Part shown: one piece after another, positions 41,880 through 45,618 of the stretch
How the letters are laid out: every line of letters starts with the position of its first letter
Position numbering within the stretch: the stretch's first letter is position 1
Assembly: GCA_003427395.1 (NCBI GenBank)
Contig: BFEA01000417.1
Coordinates: forward strand, 1,246,128-1,291,745
Length of the DNA: 45,618 nucleotides
From: Chara braunii
Lineage: Eukaryota; Streptophyta; Charophyceae; Charales; Characeae
Direction: 5' to 3'
Made by a program: the position numbers and the translations under genes
Notes under the pieces: generated by a model
Seen by the model: only the letters and a program-made list of their open reading frames with translations
Told to the model about the DNA's origin: nothing
Database searches by the model: none

Positions 41880-43659
41880 TCAATACGTGCTATCCCAGAA
41901 GTTTGTGGAGAGGCCGGTGTACTGAATCTGCAGCCTCTCCATCAGCCAGTTTGCCAAGGATTCGAGTTTAATATGCAACGGGGCCGGCTCAAATGTATGG
42001 GACGCTGCTGCGTCTGTCATTACTACATACGGGGGGGAGGGGGGTTCTTGCCAGTTCATGTTTCCTCTTTTTCCACCTCCATGGGGCACAAGCCGAAGGC
42101 GTCCATGAAAGGGTTTGTGCTCTGCGATGTAGATGGCTCAATCGAGGGCTCCCCCTTAGCCCGTGTGTTGTCCTCCTGCAGAGTCAGCGGGGGTGGTTGT
42201 GTTTCCTCCCTTTTATCTTCGTTTTTTTTTTGTTTGCTTGCCAGCCTCTTCTTTTCCCTTCCGGGCCTCATCCTGTGAGGGCCCCTTCTTTATCTTTTTA
42301 TCTTGCCATCTCTGGACCACCAACTGCCTCCTTTGCCTTTTCGGGAACGTCCCTCCGTTGCCCGGTTGCAGAGTAACTCGCTTTCTCGTGAGTTGCACTG
42401 TGGTTCATTCCGCCTCCTTCCTACGGTCTCCCTTCTTAGGTAATGTGGTTTGCGGACTCTGCTGCTCCGGCCCCGCCCCTTGCCCCCCTTCCTTTATTCT
42501 TACCTCCAAGGGTTTCGGTGGGGCCCATGCATCCGAGGGACGGTTATCCGAGTTGGGTTTCCCTGTGCCTTCCCACTCTCAGCCCTTGGGTGTTCTTCCC
42601 CTCTGAGGATCTTCTACGTAAGTCCACCCCTCATGGCCCGGGTCCACCGGGTGCCATCGGGTGGTTCTGAAAGGATCCCGTTACAGCAGTCCCGTGGACC
42701 TGGCCATTCGCGCGGGGTGAACCGGGCAAGAGTCATCCGTACACAATTGGTCATAGCTCTTGCATTTGAAACACCTTGGCGGTATGGATCTTGTATTTTT
42801 TCTCTCTGATTCTGTACACAATGGCATCGTCAATAACAAATGGGGGGGTTGTGGGGACATCCAGGGCCAACATGAGATAATCGTCCCGTTGTGTCACAAA
42901 AGAGGGGAGGGGATCGATAAAGTCAAGGATCTTATAGCGTTGCCCCAAATCTTGTGAGAAGATGGCTTGGATTTCGATGGGGATATGTCGGAATTCAACC
43001 CAAAAAAGTTGTGCCATTATTTGCGCCCGCCACTCCTCTAGTTCTAGCTGTTTGGGGGGAGTCCACGAATAGATTCTTACTTCCAGCCGATCACATCTTA
43101 TGCTTTTCCATCCATCCATATCTTGCTTGTCCTTTTCATACATAGCCAGAACCGTCAAGGTGGTGGGGGAGAGGGGTTGGATGAGGAAGGAGTCACTGGT
43201 CGCTTCTGCATTGCGTTTCAGTGTTTGAAGACGTATCCACTTTATTTTATCATTCGTTGATTTGTATGTCGTGTCATCAAAGAACACCCAGTTGCTTGCG
43301 TGTTTCTGATAGACCCCATCCATGTTTTCCAACTTCTCTGTCGGGAAGGTTTTCACCAACACCTTCTTCACCCCTTATTCCACCACCTTGAAGTCGAATA
43401 CACATAAGAATTTGGTTAAGAAGAAAGCCCGCGCCGAGGCCACATTATCCAGGGGGATATGCTGATTGGGGTCACCAACTGTGCCAATCCCCCTTGGAAT
43501 CACGAGGGTTTTGCCACGGAACGACTTCTTTACTATTTTTGCCCAGGATCCTAACAGCGGTGCTTCCCTGCCACCAGACTCGGTGCCCTGTGAGTCCCTT
43601 GCCCCTCCTTGCCCGAAAAACGTCTGAGATTTTTTTGCCATCTCTGCCCAAGACCCCAA
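41880..43659 (-). pseudogene. LINE-D ORF1, gag-like protein (broken)
   Basis: The frame 43659-43375 has SWAEMAKKS and PLDNVASARAFFLTKF, matching LINE-A ORF1 (TWADRLKNP, PLDGVSQARAFFMKKF). It then has a stop and a 206-codon frame, 43371-42751, with KHASNWVF, FWVEFRHIPIEIQA and DDYLMLALDVP. The zinc knuckle follows in a shifted frame (about 42775-42700: CFKCKSYDQL...CPVH) with Gln in place of the ligand His. The C-terminal block 42271-41880 has NPFMDAFGLCPMEV and LANWLMERLQIQY...FWDSTY. It keeps Trp where LINE-A has stops at 1173 and 2510. Confidence 0.8.
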
Positions 43660-43702
43660 CCGTGGTGCTACCTTGATGTTCGCACTGGTGTCCTGTACCC
43701 GC

Positions 43703-43772
43703 CGTCCCTCCTCTATGCCACTTGTCCCTCCTCTATGCCACTTGTCCCTCCTCTATGCCACTTGTCCCTCCT
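43703..43772. repeat. 20-bp tandem repeat, about 3.5 units
   Basis: The unit cttgtccctcctctatgcca is at 43721-43740 and 43741-43760, with partial units on both sides. It sits in the 5' region of LINE-D. Confidence 0.95.
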
Positions 43773-44203
43773 TGCATGGTTGGTGGTGATTGATGGGATA
43801 TGTGACAGGGGGATGGGGCCAGCGGATGAACAACCCCTACCATAGTGGTGTGAGGGTGTTCCCCCTGGTTTTTCTCCTGCCCTGGCGGTTGTGTTAGCGC
43901 CATTTGTCTAGCAAGGAGAACCGGGTGGCTTTGTCTCAGCTAACCAAGGGGTCCTGTCGAGGGCCCGAAGGGGGACAGGTGTTCCACCCTTGAATTAATC
44001 ACCAATTCTTTAGGGGCTCCTCGTTTAGAGGCGGCTCGCAAATAAGAGGCCATGATCTGACGCATGGCTCCCTTATAGAAGATCATCGAGTTAAGCCGCG
44101 TGTTCCTTTTCTTCCTCCGTTGCGTTCCCCGGGCCTAGTCCCGGGGTCTGGCAGGAGCAACCCCTTTTGGCCCGCCATGGTAAAAAAAAAAAAAAAAAAA
44201 AAA
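43773..44203. other. LINE-D 5' region and an A22 run
   Basis: Non-coding. On the + strand, a GC hairpin CCCCGGG/CCCGGGG (44127-44146) is followed about 35 bp later by A22 (44182-44203). That layout is like the LINE tails at 41012 and 45602, so a + strand retroposon may end here. No target duplication matching ggtgacgagcttgac is found upstream. Confidence 0.45.
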
Positions 44204-45418
44204 GGTGACGAGCTTGACGAGAGATTGTATGACTTCCACTTGGGATCACAAGCAATCTACCCAATTGGACCCACTGCGGTCGATTACTGTCGTACACATG
44301 CCCCCTCTCAGGATAATGGTTCCCCCGCGGTCATTTGGTCCCACCGTGGTCGTTTACGATCGTACACGTTGCTCCACCTACAAGACTTCCTGAGCCTAAT
44401 ACGAGACATGTGGAGATACTGGCGTAAAAAAAAACAGCTAATTGATTATGATATCATATGGTTCAACAATGATCTTTACTTTATGGGTCGTAAATGCAAA
44501 GAATACGCAAAAAAAATGGTTGATCGAAGATTCCAGGAAGAAACGGAAATTCAATATCATATTTAAGACCTACAACAACAACCCTCTAGCCCAGAATTAC
44601 AAAATCTTAACAACAAGCTCTTAGAATTCGCTAGTTACAGATGGCAGGGTATAAGGATCAGAGGCAAGATATTTAAGCATAGCACAAAAGGGACTATGGA
44701 ATAGGGATTTTCCGCCATGGCCAAGGCCAGAACAAGAAGACAATCAATCAAGGTCTTTCTAGACACGTTGACCCGGACCGATCCCTTAGCCACCTCTACT
44801 CCACAATGCATGAGGATGGCTAGGAATTTTCACAAAGATTTTTTCACAACTCGCACCAAGGACATACCAGTAGAACAAAAGGACCCAGATATCAACACCT
44901 TCCTTACCCCACTCACTAAGACTTTGCCCCCCCATCTGAGAGAGGTGTTGAAACGACCGATGACCAAAAACGAGATATGGACTGCCCTACTCCAGATGGA
45001 CGAAGAGAAGATCCTTGTTGTGGATGACTTCCCAAAAGAATTTTGGGCAGCCTGTTGGGATTGGTTGGCGGACGACCTTATGGGTTCTTGGGAAGGTGTG
45101 GGAAGAGGGGGTGACGGGAGAGATGGTGGGACAAGGGGTGCTCACATTGCTATATAAAAAAAGAGACAAAATGAATATACGAAACTACAGACCTATTACA
45201 CTGTTAACCGTTGCTTATAAAATGTTATCCAAAGCGCTGGCCAACCGGATGGCCTTGGCACAGGAGCAGATAATACATCACTCACTAACCGGGTTTCTCA
45301 AGGGTCGTCGCATCCATGATAACATCTACTAGTGAACGAACTGTTGCGCCTCTCCCGCCAGTCCAAGTGCAATGTCACCTTTATCTGTATAGACTTCGAA
45401 AAGGCATCCGACCATGTA
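44204..45418 (+). pseudogene. LINE-E: ORF2 fragment (post-endonuclease linker and start of RT)
   Basis: Frames 44120-44566 and 44717-45157 match LINE-A 4300-5060: WFNNDLYFMGRKC, YRWQGIRIRGK, ATSTPQCMRMARNFHKDFF, NEIWTALLQMDEEK. The frame then shifts to 45015-45332 with MNIRNYRPITLLTVAYKML and GFLKGRRIHDNI, then TAG at 45330. In another frame LLRLSRQSKCN and IDFEKASDH follow (motif A). It is cut at about 45418 by the terminal element. Confidence 0.85.
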
Positions 45419-45617
45419 ATTCGTCAAAATGGACATCTTTTATTTTTTGAACGAAATTGAAACTGAGTTTTTTTGCCGAAAACTCGTCAAAATTTGGCGT
45501 TCCTTAGGGTCTAGCGTTTTACAAACGCTGGACCCAGGGTTGTCGAGCCCCGGCCCCGGGGGGGTCCCGGGGCCCGGGGGTCGGCACCACTGGCCCCGAC
45601 CAAAAAAAAAAAAAAAA
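45419..45617 (+). mobile_element. Poly(A)-tailed short retroposon or LINE 3' end at window edge
   Basis: It interrupts LINE-E in RT motif A and ends in A16 (45602-45617). It has a strong 13-bp hairpin, GGGTC-T-AGCGTTT with AAACGCT-G-GACCC (45507-45535, 3-nt loop). A GC-rich block and GGTCGG/CCGACC (about 45579-45600) follow, directly before poly(A). A tcgtcaaaat phrase occurs at 45422 and 45484. It shares ACGCTGGACCC with the LINE-A tail. The target duplication would lie beyond the window. Confidence 0.6.
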
Positions 45618-45618
45618 C

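Larger units (their letters stand above)
36721..44180 (-). mobile_element. LINE-D: LINE copy on minus strand, split by a nested insertion
   Basis: Running down from 44180: a 5' region, ORF1 (43659-41880), an ORF1-end/ORF2-leader (about 41333-41034), a 3137-bp insertion, the rest of the leader (37896-37730) and the endonuclease (37548-36840). RT and the rest are missing: similarity to LINE-A stops at about 36838, where LINE-C lies in the other orientation. Protein similarity to LINE-A is clear in every block. Confidence 0.85.

Overview
This window is a repeat-dominated nuclear segment from a eukaryote, most likely of the green lineage. The U6-like sequences begin with the plant-type 5' stem-loop. 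The non-LTR elements are plant-L1-like (CCHC ORF1, AP-type endonuclease, RT, C-terminal RVT zinc finger), and a broken Ty3/gypsy element is present. The overall style suggests a large, repeat-rich streptophyte alga such as Chara, but that is an inference. I see no intact host protein gene; every recognisable coding segment is a decayed retroelement.

Layout. 1-8494: a near full-length but mutated LINE (LINE-A, +) ending in a two-hairpin 3' tail. 8495-10690: a 5'-truncated second LINE (LINE-B, +) whose RT motif C is still FADD. 10712-11943: an LTR-like dispersed repeat (R-A) that ends in a Pol III unit made of tRNA-type A/B boxes, a U6 snRNA-like sequence and a T5 terminator. 11944-15966: GC-rich sequence with no recognised gene. 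15968-17690: two consecutive arrays of short hairpins. Array 1 has a conserved 15-nt loop and stems that differ from unit to unit but stay self-complementary. 18551-18754: a chain of hairpins. 19694-21199: a non-autonomous DNA element with an 8-10 bp target duplication and a CA microsatellite; a second, inverted copy lies at about 24446-25079.

22231-31320 (-): a broken Ty3/gypsy element with gag, protease (DSGA), RT (YMDD), RNase H, an unusual Cys-rich PHD-like segment, integrase (DDQ instead of DDE) and possibly an extra 3' ORF, the latter two separated by nested insertions. 31330-32350: a second copy (R-B) of the LTR-like repeat, again with the U6-like module. 33690-33990 (-): a fragment of a divergent, Penelope-like RT. 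35021-36720 (+): a LINE 3' part with a 220-bp inverted duplication. 36721-44180 (-): LINE-D, interrupted by a 3.1-kb tandem-repeat retroposon (37897-41033, +) with a perfect 15-bp target-site duplication, poly(A) and the same 3' hairpin tail as LINE-A. 44204-45418 (+): LINE-E fragment, cut off by a poly(A)-tailed element that runs to the window end.

How the parts relate: the LINE family appears to supply the machinery, and the repeat at 37897-41033 appears to be a parasite that shares its 3' recognition tail. The tRNA/U6-containing repeat and the hairpin arrays are the parts least explained by known families.
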